A stretch of DNA of 64,000 nt, from contig JBAYYV010000003.1 of the NCBI GenBank assembly GCA_041672845.1, forward strand, positions 62,001-126,000, written 5' to 3'. The stretch comes from JBAYDV01 sp041672845 (GTDB lineage Bacteria > Bacteroidota > Bacteroidia > Bacteroidales > UBA932). The translations under genes were made by a program, and so were the position numbers. The notes below the pieces were generated by a model. The model was not told where the DNA came from. It saw only the letters and a program-made list of their open reading frames with translations, and searched no databases. Below are positions 35,189 through 44,936 of this stretch, one piece after another. How positions within the stretch are numbered: the stretch's first letter is position 1; each line of letters opens with the position of its first letter.

Positions 35189-37120
35189 ATGAAAAGAGAT
35201 ACTATTATTGGTCTTCTTCTTGTCGGCCTTATCCTAGTAGGATTCAGTTTATATAATAATAAGCAGTATGAGAAAGTGGCTGCTGAAAAAAGAAAGCAAG
35301 ATTCAATTACTCTTGTTAGAAGGTTAGATTTTGAAAAGCAAATTGCTATTAGAAGACAAGATAGTTTATCTAAACTTACTCCTGGTCAAAGAAATTTATA
35401 TGAGAAGAATCAGGTTGCTCAGAATTCTGAAAATGTAAGTAATATAGTTAATCAAGGAAATAATAAGGATAATAATTATTCATATACTTATAAGAATAAA
35501 TTTTTAGAAACTGCTTTAAATTCTGATGCTGAAAGTTATACTCTTGAAAATGATAAAATAATAGTAGATTATACCACTCTAGGTGGTCAGGCTAATCAAG
35601 TTATTATTAAGAAATATTTTAACTATGATAGTACCACACTTTATCTTATAAAAGACGGTTATAGTAAATTTAATATTCAATTATTTGCTCCTAATCAGAT
35701 AAATACTGAAGATCTTAATTACAAGATGATTTCTCATACAGATTCTTCTCTAGTAATGAGATTATATTTTGCTGAGAATTCTTATATAGAAAATAGTTAT
35801 AAATTGCCTCCAGGCAAGTTTATGGTTGACTATTCTCTTCATATGATCGGTATGGATAAGTTCATACCTAGAAATGTTACAGGTTTAGATGCTTCATGGA
35901 ATTTAGACCTTCCTAGAATGGAAAAAGGTTATAAGAATGAAAAGAATTATTCTACTGTAGTTTTTAAATATCCTGGAGAATCTAGTATAGATGATTTAGG
36001 TCTCAGAAAAGATTCATCCCAAAAAAATGTAAAAACTAATTTCCAATGGGTGGCTTTCCAGCAACAGTTTTTCTCAGCTATTATGGTAGCAGAGGATAAT
36101 TTCTCTTCAGGTGATTTTAGTTATAAGTTTTATCCAGAAACAGATAAGGAAAACAAATTAATGGCTTGTTCATCTAATATGTATATCCCTATTAAAATAA
36201 GTTCTGATATTACTATTCCTTTTAGATATTATTATGGTCCTAACCATTTCAAAACTCTTAAAAAATATAATTACGGGTTCGAAAAAATAGTACCTATGGG
36301 TGGATGGTTAATAGGTTGGATTAATAGAATCGTTATTGTAAATGTGTTTGATTATCTAAGTCGTTTTATTAATAGTTTTGGATTAATTATTTTACTTCTT
36401 ACTCTTTTGGTTAAGCTAGTGATTTCTCCTCTTACTATTAAATCTTATAAGTCATCAGCTAAGATGAATGTCTTAAAACCTGAGATAGCTAAAATTTCTG
36501 AACGGTATCCCAAGAAAGAAGATGCCATGAAGAAGCAACAAGCTACCATGGATTTGTATAAGAAGGGAGGGGTGAATATGTTTGGAGGCTGTTTACCTAT
36601 GCTATTGCAGTTCCCTATTCTGTTAGCGATGTTTAGATTTTTCCCATCATCTTTCGAACTTCGTCAGCAACCTTTTTTATGGGCTAGCGATTTAAGTTCA
36701 TATGACTCTATTTATAATTTTGGGTTCAATATTCCAATGTATGGAGATCATATTAGTTTATTTGCTTTATTGATGGCTGTATCTATGTTTTTTTATTCTA
36801 AGATGACTTCATCTCAGATGGATACCTCTCAGCAAGGAATGGGTGGTATGAAATTTATGACAGTATGGTTTATGCCTATATTTATGGGTGTAATTTGTAA
36901 TAATTTTTCTGCAGGTCTTAGTTATTATTATTTATTATCAAATATAATTACTATGTTACAAACATGGATTACTCGTAAATTCTTAGTAGATGAAGATAAA
37001 CTACTCAGAAAAATACATGAAAATTCATCTAAACCTGCTAAGCCAAAATCAAAATGGCAACAGCGATTAGAACAAGCTGCTAAAGCACAACAGCAAGCAG
37101 CTAAGAATGGGAAAAGATAA
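35189..37120 (+). CDS. yidC: Membrane protein insertase YidC
   Basis: A 643-residue YidC of the Gram-negative type: N-terminal membrane helix (IIGLLLVGLILVGFSLYNN), a large periplasmic beta domain (about 90-360), then the insertase core with GWINRIVIVNVFDYLS, LLTLLVKLVISPLTIKSYKS, GGVNMFGGCLPMLLQFPILL and AGLSYYYLLSNIITMLQTW, and a basic Gln/Ala-rich tail. It inserts and folds inner-membrane proteins, with or without Sec. It sits between the DUF349 gene and yggS. Confidence 0.97.
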   Translation: MKRDTIIGLLLVGLILVGFSLYNNKQYEKVAAEKRKQDSITLVRRLDFEKQIAIRRQDSLSKLTPGQRNLYEKNQVAQNSENVSNIVNQGNNKDNNYSYTYKNKFLETALNSDAESYTLENDKIIVDYTTLGGQANQVIIKKYFNYDSTTLYLIKDGYSKFNIQLFAPNQINTEDLNYKMISHTDSSLVMRLYFAENSYIENSYKLPPGKFMVDYSLHMIGMDKFIPRNVTGLDASWNLDLPRMEKGYKNEKNYSTVVFKYPGESSIDDLGLRKDSSQKNVKTNFQWVAFQQQFFSAIMVAEDNFSSGDFSYKFYPETDKENKLMACSSNMYIPIKISSDITIPFRYYYGPNHFKTLKKYNYGFEKIVPMGGWLIGWINRIVIVNVFDYLSRFINSFGLIILLLTLLVKLVISPLTIKSYKSSAKMNVLKPEIAKISERYPKKEDAMKKQQATMDLYKKGGVNMFGGCLPMLLQFPILLAMFRFFPSSFELRQQPFLWASDLSSYDSIYNFGFNIPMYGDHISLFALLMAVSMFFYSKMTSSQMDTSQQGMGGMKFMTVWFMPIFMGVICNNFSAGLSYYYLLSNIITMLQTWITRKFLVDEDKLLRKIHENSSKPAKPKSKWQQRLEQAAKAQQQAAKNGKR

Positions 37121-37132
37121 ATTTTTATAATT

Positions 37133-37807
37133 ATGGATATTAAAGAGAATCTGCTAAAAGTAAAAGCTGAATTGCCAGTATCGACGGAATTAGTAGCGGT
37201 TTCAAAATTTCATCCTGTAGAAGAAATTATGGAAGCCTATGATGCTGGGCAGAGAATTTTTGGAGAAAATCGTCCTCAAGAATTAAAAGAAAAAGCTAAA
37301 GTGTTGCCAAAGGATATTCAATGGCATTTCATCGGGAACTTGCAAACCAATAAAATCAAAATGGTCGTTCCTTATGTAAAACTTATTCATTCTGTTTCTT
37401 CTGAACATTTATTATTCGCTATTGAAAAGTATTGTGCTAATACTAAGAGAGATATAGATGCATTTTTAGAATTACATATTGCCCAAGAAGAATCTAAGTC
37501 TGGCTTTTCTGATGAAGAAATGATAGATTTATTAAAAAGAATTAATACTAGTGAAGAAATGACTCTTCATCATGTACATATAAAAGGACTTATGTCTATG
37601 GCTTCTTTTACAAGTGATGAAAAACAAGTTCGCAAAGAATTCCAACATCTTATTGATTTTCATAAAGAAGTTCATGCTATGAATTTTGACTTTTTAAATG
37701 ATTTTGATAGTCTATCCTTTGGTATGTCAAATGACTATAAAATAGCTTACTCTATGGGATCTACATATGTAAGAGTAGGAACTAAAATATTTGGTCCAAG
37801 AAATTAA
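37133..37807 (+). CDS. yggS: PLP-homeostasis protein YggS
   Basis: A 224-residue PLP-binding TIM-barrel protein. AVSKFHPVEEI carries the PLP lysine, followed by FGENRPQELKEK, WHFIGNLQTNKIK, GLMSMASF and LSFGMSNDYKIA. The family keeps free pyridoxal phosphate in balance and has no known catalytic activity. It ends 6 bp from the end of convergent lpxB. It may be co-transcribed with yidC (12-bp gap). Confidence 0.95.
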   Translation: MDIKENLLKVKAELPVSTELVAVSKFHPVEEIMEAYDAGQRIFGENRPQELKEKAKVLPKDIQWHFIGNLQTNKIKMVVPYVKLIHSVSSEHLLFAIEKYCANTKRDIDAFLELHIAQEESKSGFSDEEMIDLLKRINTSEEMTLHHVHIKGLMSMASFTSDEKQVRKEFQHLIDFHKEVHAMNFDFLNDFDSLSFGMSNDYKIAYSMGSTYVRVGTKIFGPRN

Positions 37808-37813
37808 ATAAGT

Positions 37814-39001
37814 CTATTTTTGAAGAAGTTTATACATTTCTTTAGCTACACGAACTGAGGCTCCAGGGGAACCTAGTTTATTTTGAATTTCAGTATAGTC
37901 GTCTAACATTTGCTTTTTATATGAGGAATTTAAAGTGATAAGATTAAATTCTTTCATAATATTTTCAGCTGTGCATTGTTTCTGAAGAAGTTCTTTGAAA
38001 GCTGTTTTCTGAATAATGAGATTACCAAGGGAGATCCATTTAAGTTTAACAAAGTGTTTGGCTATAGCGAAAGAAATAGGATTACCACCGTAGCAAACTA
38101 CTTGAGGTGAGCCTATCAGAGCAGCTTCTAGACTTGCAGTACCAGATGAAATTAGGCAGAAGTCAGCATGTCTCATAACAGAATAAGTATCATCGTTGAT
38201 TATTTGTATATTACTATCGCTCAAGTATTTTTGATAATAAGATAGGTCTATGGAAGGTGCTGAGGCCAGTAGTAAATCATATTTTGGCAAATCACCTTTT
38301 GCTATTTTTTCTTCAAGTAATTTTTCGAATTTAAGGAAAACTGGCATTAGATAATTAATTTCCATTTTTCTACTCCCTGCTAATAATGCGATGTAAGGTT
38401 TATATTTAGTGATGGGATTATTCTTACTATCATTAGCTGTCAAAACATCTGAATGACGTTTGAAAAAATCGCTAGCCTTTTCTTTTAAAACTCCGCTGCT
38501 TTCTATTTTATCTATTAGTGGATTACCACAATATATAGTTTTTATATGTTTCTTATTGAAATATTCTATTTCAAATGGGAAAATTATAAATAAATTATCC
38601 ACATCTTTTCTAAGTCTTTCTACACGTTTTTCTTTCCAAGCCCAAACTTTAGGTGAAATATAATAGAATGTTTTAATACCTCTAACATGAGCAAACTTAG
38701 CCATCCTAAAATTGAATCCAGGGTAATCTATTAGTATTAGTACATCAGGGTTATAATCTAATATATCTTTTTTACAGAAGCTAATATTATTTAATATCTT
38801 ATTTAGTTTTAAGAGTACTTCTACGAACCCCATTACAGCTGTATCTTTGTAATGTCTTACTAGGGTGCCACCAGCTTTAGACATCATGTCACCTCCCCAA
38901 AATCTAATATCTGCGTTAGGATCTGTTTCTAATAATCCATGGATAAGATTAGAACCATGTAAATCACCAGAAGCCTCTCCGGCTATAATGTAATATTTCA
39001 T
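37814..39001 (-). CDS. lpxB: Lipid-A-disaccharide synthase
   Basis: A 395-residue glycosyltransferase opening MKYYIIAGEASGDLHGSNLI with the family GEASGD motif. It continues with RFWGGDMMSKAGG, AVMGFVEVL, LIDYPGFNFRMAK, YYISPKVWAWKEKRV and SSGTASLEAALIGSPQVVCY. It joins UDP-diacylglucosamine and lipid X during lipid A synthesis at the inner membrane. In many bacteria it sits in the lpx cluster; here it stands beside yggS, with surE close by on the same strand. Confidence 0.96.
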   Translation of the reverse strand: MKYYIIAGEASGDLHGSNLIHGLLETDPNADIRFWGGDMMSKAGGTLVRHYKDTAVMGFVEVLLKLNKILNNISFCKKDILDYNPDVLILIDYPGFNFRMAKFAHVRGIKTFYYISPKVWAWKEKRVERLRKDVDNLFIIFPFEIEYFNKKHIKTIYCGNPLIDKIESSGVLKEKASDFFKRHSDVLTANDSKNNPITKYKPYIALLAGSRKMEINYLMPVFLKFEKLLEEKIAKGDLPKYDLLLASAPSIDLSYYQKYLSDSNIQIINDDTYSVMRHADFCLISSGTASLEAALIGSPQVVCYGGNPISFAIAKHFVKLKWISLGNLIIQKTAFKELLQKQCTAENIMKEFNLITLNSSYKKQMLDDYTEIQNKLGSPGASVRVAKEMYKLLQK

Positions 39002-39177
39002 TCCATATATTTTAAAAGTAGTTTGGATATTTATCTATATAAAATAATATTTAGATAAATCTAGTATCTATGTAAAATTAATAAATATGTCGTAGATATC
39101 ATTAGATATACTTATATTTTATTTCAAAAGTATTATTAATTTTTTAAAATTGTGTAGGATAAAAAAAAATAAAATGA

Positions 39178-39185
39178 TACATTTG
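39178..39185 (+). promoter_or_regulatory. Probable -7 element for trpL-trpB
   Basis: TACATTTG matches TAnnTTTG about 93 bp before the leader-peptide start. A TTG at 39150-39152 lies 25 bases upstream, somewhat beyond the usual 19-21, so the -33 is doubtful. Confidence 0.5.
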
Positions 39186-39277
39186 TGACTTATGTAATAC
39201 AGATGTTGCTTATTTAAGATAGACGATATTATTTGCATAAAAATAATGAAACAGCTTATATTACTAATATTAGAAAT

Positions 39278-39340
39278 ATGACAAATTTTTTAAATACTAA
39301 TTGGTGGTGGCTTATCAAATTCCAAGAATTCGATGAGTAG
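39278..39340 (+). CDS. trpL: Trp leader peptide
   Basis: An open frame of 20 codons plus stop. Codons 9-11 are three consecutive TGG (Trp) codons at 39302-39310, preceded by MTNFLNTN and followed by LIKFQEFDE. It lies between a likely promoter and an intrinsic terminator directly ahead of trpB. Trp is a rare amino acid, so three in a row in so short a frame at this place is very unlikely by chance. Its role would be to let ribosomes sense charged tRNA-Trp. No Shine-Dalgarno is seen, as is usual in this phylum. Confidence 0.85.
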   Translation: MTNFLNTNWWWLIKFQEFDE

Positions 39341-39373
39341 AAATTTTATGTGTATTTAAAAACTAAAATATAT

Positions 39374-39406
39374 TCAAGCCTGTCGGATTTTCTGACAGGC
39401 TTTTTA
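39374..39406 (+). terminator. Attenuator terminator ahead of trpB
   Basis: AAGCCTGTC (39376-39384) pairs with GACAGGCTT (39394-39402) and is followed by a T-run. It lies 35 bp after the leader-peptide stop and about 105 bp before trpB, with no gene in between to terminate, which marks it as an attenuator. An alternative antiterminator pairing was not clear by eye. Confidence 0.88.
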
Positions 39407-39510
39407 TTAAGCATTTATTTTTATGTATTTATTCTTTAGAATAATCCATTTCAGAAAATCCTTCATCCTTGTTTTGTTAAAATATTTTAAACATTTAAAA
39501 ATTATTAAAA

Positions 39511-40719
39511 ATGAAACAGGATTATTTAAAAACTTATCCTAATCAAGATGGTTTCTTCGGAGACTTTGGTGGATCTTTTATTCCAGATGAATTAAAACAA
39601 GAGATGGATCGTATTACTAATGCTTATTTTAGTATTAGTAAATCTCACAAATTTATTTCTGAATTAAGAAGTATTAGAAAACATTATCAAGGACGTCCTA
39701 CACCAGTGTATTATTGTGATAGACTGAGCAATAAGTATGGTGGTAGGATTTATCTAAAAAGAGAAGATCTTAATCATACAGGGGCTCATAAACTAAATCA
39801 TTGTATGGGTGAAGTATTGTTAGCTAAGTATATGGGTAAAAAAAAGGTCATTGCTGAAACTGGTGCTGGTCAGCATGGGGTAGCATTGGCGACAGCCGCA
39901 GCATATTTTGGACTAGATTGTGATATTTATATGGGTGAGGTAGATATAGCTAAACAAATGCCTAATGTAATCCGCATGAAAATTCTGGGGGCTAAAGTGA
40001 TACCTGTTTCTTCTGGATTAAAAACTTTAAAGGAAGCGGTAGATGCAGCATTCGAGGCTTATATTCAGGATCCGATTAATACGATTTATTGCATAGGTTC
40101 GGTAGTAGGTCCACATCCATTTCCTATGATGGTAAGAGATTTTCAACGAGTGGTAGGTATAGAGGCTAAAGAGCAGTTCTCTGAAATGACTGGAGAGATG
40201 CCAGATAATGTAATAGCTTGTGTAGGTGGGGGAAGTAATGCTATGGGAATCTTTTCAGCATTCTTACAGGATAATTGTAATATTTATGGGGTAGAGCCAG
40301 GTGGCAATGGCTGTAAATTAGGTCAGAATGCAGCTTCTATTACTTATGGTAGGCCTGGAGTGTTGCATGGTTTTAAGTGTATGTTGCTTCAAGATGAAAA
40401 AGGAAATCCTGCCCCTGTATATTCTTGTGCAAGTGGACTAGATTATCCTGGAGTAGGTCCTGAACATTCTATGCTTGGTAGCCATAAACGTGTTAAATAT
40501 GTAACTATTAATGATGATGAATGTATAAATAGTTTTTTTGAACTAAGTAGGCTTGAAGGAATTATCCCAGCACTTGAAAGTGCACATGCAGTGGCTTATG
40601 CTTGTAAACTGGCCAAGAAGAATCCACATGAATCCATATTAGTAAATCTTAGTGGTCGAGGCGATAAAGATCTTGAATATGTGTCCGAACATTTCGGGAT
40701 ACCAGATATTCATTCCTAG
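39511..40719 (+). CDS. trpB: Tryptophan synthase beta subunit
   Basis: A 402-residue TrpB. The PLP lysine is Lys94 in HTGAHKLNH, followed by [10 protein letters not shown] (catalytic Glu), [27 protein letters not shown] (phosphate loop) and LSGRGDKD. It condenses indole and serine to tryptophan. It belongs to the TrpA-partner type by motif, yet no trpA or other trp gene is near: it is flanked by lpxB upstream and convergent surE, which it overlaps by 4 bp. Control by the leader peptide and terminator is likely. The segment KLNHCMGE differs slightly from the common KTNQVLGQ. Confidence 0.96.
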   Translation: MKQDYLKTYPNQDGFFGDFGGSFIPDELKQEMDRITNAYFSISKSHKFISELRSIRKHYQGRPTPVYYCDRLSNKYGGRIYLKREDLNHTGAHKLNHCMGEVLLAKYMGKKKVIAETGAGQHGVALATAAAYFGLDCDIYMGEVDIAKQMPNVIRMKILGAKVIPVSSGLKTLKEAVDAAFEAYIQDPINTIYCIGSVVGPHPFPMMVRDFQRVVGIEAKEQFSEMTGEMPDNVIACVGGGSNAMGIFSAFLQDNCNIYGVEPGGNGCKLGQNAASITYGRPGVLHGFKCMLLQDEKGNPAPVYSCASGLDYPGVGPEHSMLGSHKRVKYVTINDDECINSFFELSRLEGIIPALESAHAVAYACKLAKKNPHESILVNLSGRGDKDLEYVSEHFGIPDIHS

Positions 40720-41474
40720 AAAGCTTTTTTTAGACGTGAGAGTTCGTCGTAATTTGTGTTATCTAGCTTATGGACTACGATAGAAATATATCCGCTATTT
40801 ATGATATTGATATCAGATTTTGGATTTTCTGGTTCTAGATTTTCGAATTCTCCAGTCATCCACCAATAGTTTTTCCCATGGTCGTCAGACTTCTCTTCAA
40901 ATTCGTTTATCCATCTGCCTTTTCCTAAATGACCAAATTTGTATCCTAAGATTTGATTAGCTGGGAGACTTGGAAAATTTATATTTAAATATGAGCCTTG
41001 TGCAATGCCATTTTTTATAATCATTTCGATAACTTTTCTTCCATATTTTTCTATGGCAGAAAAATCGATGTTTTTATGATGATCGTCGATAGAAAATCCT
41101 ACAGATGGAATATTATATAAGCATCCTTCTATGGCAGCACCTAAAGTTCCTGAATAAAAAGCTGCTGCTGAGGTATTATGACCATGATTTATACCTGAGA
41201 TTAATAAATCTGGTTTCTTTTTTTTGAAGAAAGAATTCATGGCTAACTTTACACAGTCTACTGGTGTTCCATTAAATGAGTAGATTTTAACGCCTTTTTC
41301 TTCACTCATTTTTTCAAGATACATATGCTTCATTATAGTAAGAGATGCAGCTTTCCCAGATTGTGGATCTTTAGGGGCGACTACAGTTATATTCCCATAT
41401 GGTTTCATGAAATTTATTAAAAAATTTATTCCTTCTGCTGAAATGCTGTCATCGTTCGTAATTAATATTTCCAT
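40716..41474 (-). CDS. surE: 5'-nucleotidase SurE
   Basis: A 252-residue metal-dependent nucleotidase. The family opening [18 protein letters not shown] holds the metal-binding Asp pair, followed by [39 protein letters not shown] and [12 protein letters not shown]. It removes phosphate from nucleoside monophosphates. A -7 element lies upstream at 41505-41512. The 3' end overlaps trpB by 4 bp tail to tail. Confidence 0.96.
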   Translation of the reverse strand: MEILITNDDSISAEGINFLINFMKPYGNITVVAPKDPQSGKAASLTIMKHMYLEKMSEEKGVKIYSFNGTPVDCVKLAMNSFFKKKKPDLLISGINHGHNTSAAAFYSGTLGAAIEGCLYNIPSVGFSIDDHHKNIDFSAIEKYGRKVIEMIIKNGIAQGSYLNINFPSLPANQILGYKFGHLGKGRWINEFEEKSDDHGKNYWWMTGEFENLEPENPKSDINIINSGYISIVVHKLDNTNYDELSRLKKAF

Positions 41475-41504
41475 GTATATTTTCTAATTTTCTTTATTAT
41501 GGTA

Positions 41505-41512
41505 CAAAGATA
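41505..41512 (-). promoter_or_regulatory. Probable -7 element for surE
   Basis: CAAAGATA on the plus strand reads TATCTTTG on the minus strand, 31 bp before the surE start. Confidence 0.5.
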
Positions 41513-41533
41513 GTTTATTTAAGGGGAATTATA

Positions 41534-41541
41534 TATATTTG
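41534..41541 (+). promoter_or_regulatory. Probable -7 element for gap
   Basis: TATATTTG matches TAnnTTTG, 47 bp before the gap start. Confidence 0.5.
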
Positions 41542-41578
41542 CATTTATATAAGCTAATCAAAAAAATATATTAAATAG

Positions 41579-42607
<1,029 letters not shown>

Positions 42608-42631
42608 TTTTTTAGAAAATATATAAAAATA

Positions 42632-42660
42632 TAAGAGACGGATTAAATACCGTCTCTTTT
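42632..42660 (+). terminator. Intrinsic terminator after gap
   Basis: AGAGACGG (42634-42641) pairs with CCGTCTCT (42650-42657), followed by TTTTTG. Confidence 0.88.
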
Positions 42661-42663
42661 TGT

Positions 42664-42671
42664 TATATTTG
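42664..42671 (+). promoter_or_regulatory. Probable -7 element for the sensor-trkH operon
   Basis: TATATTTG directly follows the gap terminator and lies 39 bp before the sensor gene start. Confidence 0.5.
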
Positions 42672-42710
42672 TATTTGGTAAAACATTGTTTTGTCGATAA
42701 AAAACTATTT

Positions 42711-43493
42711 ATGAAAAAATTTGACCTACGAATAAAGAATAGAGTTCTTTTAGGATTCATATTAATAGGGGTAATGCTTTTATTATCTGGGGTAGTTACT
42801 TATTTCGAGTTTGGAAGAATGAGTAAAATAGTTTCTCAAATGGTATCTAATAATATCACTTGTGTAAACACCTCTCGTATTATGGTAAATAAGAGTGACG
42901 AATATAATACTAGAATATTAGAAATAATCGGTACTAGTGAATTGAATTCAGTTCCAGTTATTAAAGCTGATTCTGAATTTATTACTCTGATGGATAGTAT
43001 TCAAGATCATCTTACTACAGATGAAGAAAAAGCTATGGCGGATTCTGTCCGTTATGCATATGTAGCTTATATGCATGTTATAAGAGAAATAGATGATATT
43101 TGGCACGAAGATTACTCTGTTAGGAGAGATTGGTATTTCGATAGATTACATGGAGTATATAATAAAATGAAAGGTTATATTCAAGGACTTTCTAACATTT
43201 CACAAAACCAGTTATCGGAAAATTATTCTCAAATAAAAGATGGTTTTTATAGAGCTACGATGCCTGGTATAGTGGCTATTATAGCAGGTATTATATTAGT
43301 CTTATTATTTAATTATTTTTTAAATCTTTATGTCCTAAATCCTATATGGAAAATGGAGAAAGAACTTCTGAAATATCATAAATATAATAAGCCGTATAAT
43401 GTGATTTTTGATCCAAAAGGTAGTCACCTTTATCAATTAAACGAAGAAATAAAAGAAATAGTAGACGAAAATAAATCACTTAAAAAGAAATGA
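42711..43493 (+). CDS. Chemoreceptor-like sensor domain protein without output domain
   Basis: I start at ATG 42711 (MKKFDLRIKNRVLLGFILIG), giving 260 residues; an upstream in-frame ATG would overlap the -7 element. There are two membrane helices (about 13-35 and 180-205, IVAIIAGIILVLLFNYF) around an extracytoplasmic helical domain of about 145 residues with the look of a four-helix-bundle (4HB_MCP) sensor: NKSDEYNTRILEIIG, DEEKAMADSVRYAYVAYM. After the second helix comes a short coiled tail (LNPIWKMEKELLKYHKY) like the start of a HAMP, then nothing: no kinase or methyl-accepting domain. Its stop overlaps the trkH start (ATGA), so a link to K+ uptake is likely. Confidence 0.75.
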   Translation: MKKFDLRIKNRVLLGFILIGVMLLLSGVVTYFEFGRMSKIVSQMVSNNITCVNTSRIMVNKSDEYNTRILEIIGTSELNSVPVIKADSEFITLMDSIQDHLTTDEEKAMADSVRYAYVAYMHVIREIDDIWHEDYSVRRDWYFDRLHGVYNKMKGYIQGLSNISQNQLSENYSQIKDGFYRATMPGIVAIIAGIILVLLFNYFLNLYVLNPIWKMEKELLKYHKYNKPYNVIFDPKGSHLYQLNEEIKEIVDENKSLKKK

Positions 43494-44935
43494 ATATAAA
43501 ACTAATAGCGCGATACACAGGTATTGCTCTTTTATTCAACGCTCTTTTTATGTTTATATCAGCGTTAGTATCGATGATATATGGTTTTGATTCATCCTTT
43601 TCTCCTCTTGTAATCAGTACTTTTATTACTGCTTCTGTCGGTGTTTTTCCTTTTATCTTCGTTAAGAAATCTGAAGATATTAATATAAAAGAAGGATTTA
43701 TCATTATTATTCTATCGTGGTTATTGGTATGCCTTTTCGGTATGATGCCTTATATATTATGGGGAGAAAACTTTACCTTAATGAATGCGTGGTTCGAATC
43801 TGTTTCTGGTTATACTACGACAGGATCTACTATTCTTACTGAAGTAGAAGCTGTTCCTAAAGGATTATTATTTTGGAGATCATCGACTCACTTTATAGGT
43901 GGTATAGGAGTAGTAATTTTTATGTTGTTAGTATTGCCTGCTGTTAGTACTTTTAGATTGAGGATTTCTAAAATGGAAATTTCAGCTTTATCTAAAGAAA
44001 ATTACAAATTTAAAACTAAAGAAACTGTTAAAATTATTTCTATAGTTTATTTAGGTATTACGGTTCTAAGTACTATATTTTTAATGATATCTGGGATGAA
44101 TTTTTATGATGCGATTAACCATGCTTTTAGTATAGTAGCTACAGGCGGATTCTCTACTAAAAATCAATCATTGATGTCTTTCCATTCATTTCCTATAGAG
44201 TTTACAGCTATGTTTTTTATGTTATGTGCTGGTACTCATTTTGGGCTATTATATCAATTAATAGTCCATGGTTCGACTAAAATATTTAAATCACCTATAA
44301 TAAAATTATATTTAGGGACAGTTTTCTTTTCTTCTATTTTAGTAGCCATAGATATTTATTCTGGAGGAATAGCAGCGAATTGGGGACAGGCTTTAAGATT
44401 AGCATTTTTCCAAGTGATATCACTGAATACCACTTCAGGATTTGCGACTGCTAATACATCTATATGGCCACAATTTTCTATAATGTTACTTATGTTACTT
44501 TCTATCTTTACCGCCTGTTCAGGTTCTACTACTGGAGGTATTAAAGCTGATAGAACATGGATATTATTTAATTCAGTTAAAATTCAGCTTAGAAAGCAAT
44601 TACATCCCAAGGGTATTATTCCTTTGAAAATAGGGCATACGTTAGTTCCTAATGATACATTATTTTCTGTATTATTGTTTATTGGAATTTATTTCTTAAT
44701 AATGTTTATTTGTGCTTTATTACTTTCCGCTACAGGTATCCCTTTTATTGAGTCTATTTCTGCGTCAGTAGCTCATATTGGGAATGTAGGACCCGGATTT
44801 GGTAGATGTGGTTCATTAGGTAATTATTTATATTTCAATGACTTTGCCAAATTTATCTTAACGATCGAAATGTTATTAGGTCGTCTTGAACTTTTTACAT
44901 TATTGATGTTGTTCGTTATTTTCAAAAAAAATTAA
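43490..44935 (+). CDS. trkH: Potassium uptake channel subunit TrkH
   Basis: A 481-residue membrane protein with four M1-P-M2-like repeats. Selectivity-filter-like loops are SVSGYTTTGSTIL, FSIVATGGFSTKNQS, LNTTSGFATANTSIW and AHIGNVGPGFGRCG, each with the expected glycine. ACSGSTTGGIKADR is also typical. TrkH carries K+ across the inner membrane and is normally gated by TrkA; trkA is not adjacent here. The start overlaps the stop of the sensor gene by 4 bp, and a helicase gene begins 1 bp after its stop. Confidence 0.95.
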   Translation: MNIKLIARYTGIALLFNALFMFISALVSMIYGFDSSFSPLVISTFITASVGVFPFIFVKKSEDINIKEGFIIIILSWLLVCLFGMMPYILWGENFTLMNAWFESVSGYTTTGSTILTEVEAVPKGLLFWRSSTHFIGGIGVVIFMLLVLPAVSTFRLRISKMEISALSKENYKFKTKETVKIISIVYLGITVLSTIFLMISGMNFYDAINHAFSIVATGGFSTKNQSLMSFHSFPIEFTAMFFMLCAGTHFGLLYQLIVHGSTKIFKSPIIKLYLGTVFFSSILVAIDIYSGGIAANWGQALRLAFFQVISLNTTSGFATANTSIWPQFSIMLLMLLSIFTACSGSTTGGIKADRTWILFNSVKIQLRKQLHPKGIIPLKIGHTLVPNDTLFSVLLFIGIYFLIMFICALLLSATGIPFIESISASVAHIGNVGPGFGRCGSLGNYLYFNDFAKFILTIEMLLGRLELFTLLMLFVIFKKN

Positions 44936-44936
44936 T

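Noticed and set aside
39241..39300. A longer upstream start for the Trp leader peptide
   Set aside because: The frame upstream of 39278 contains stop codons close by, and the ATG at 39278 is the only ATG giving the three-Trp frame.
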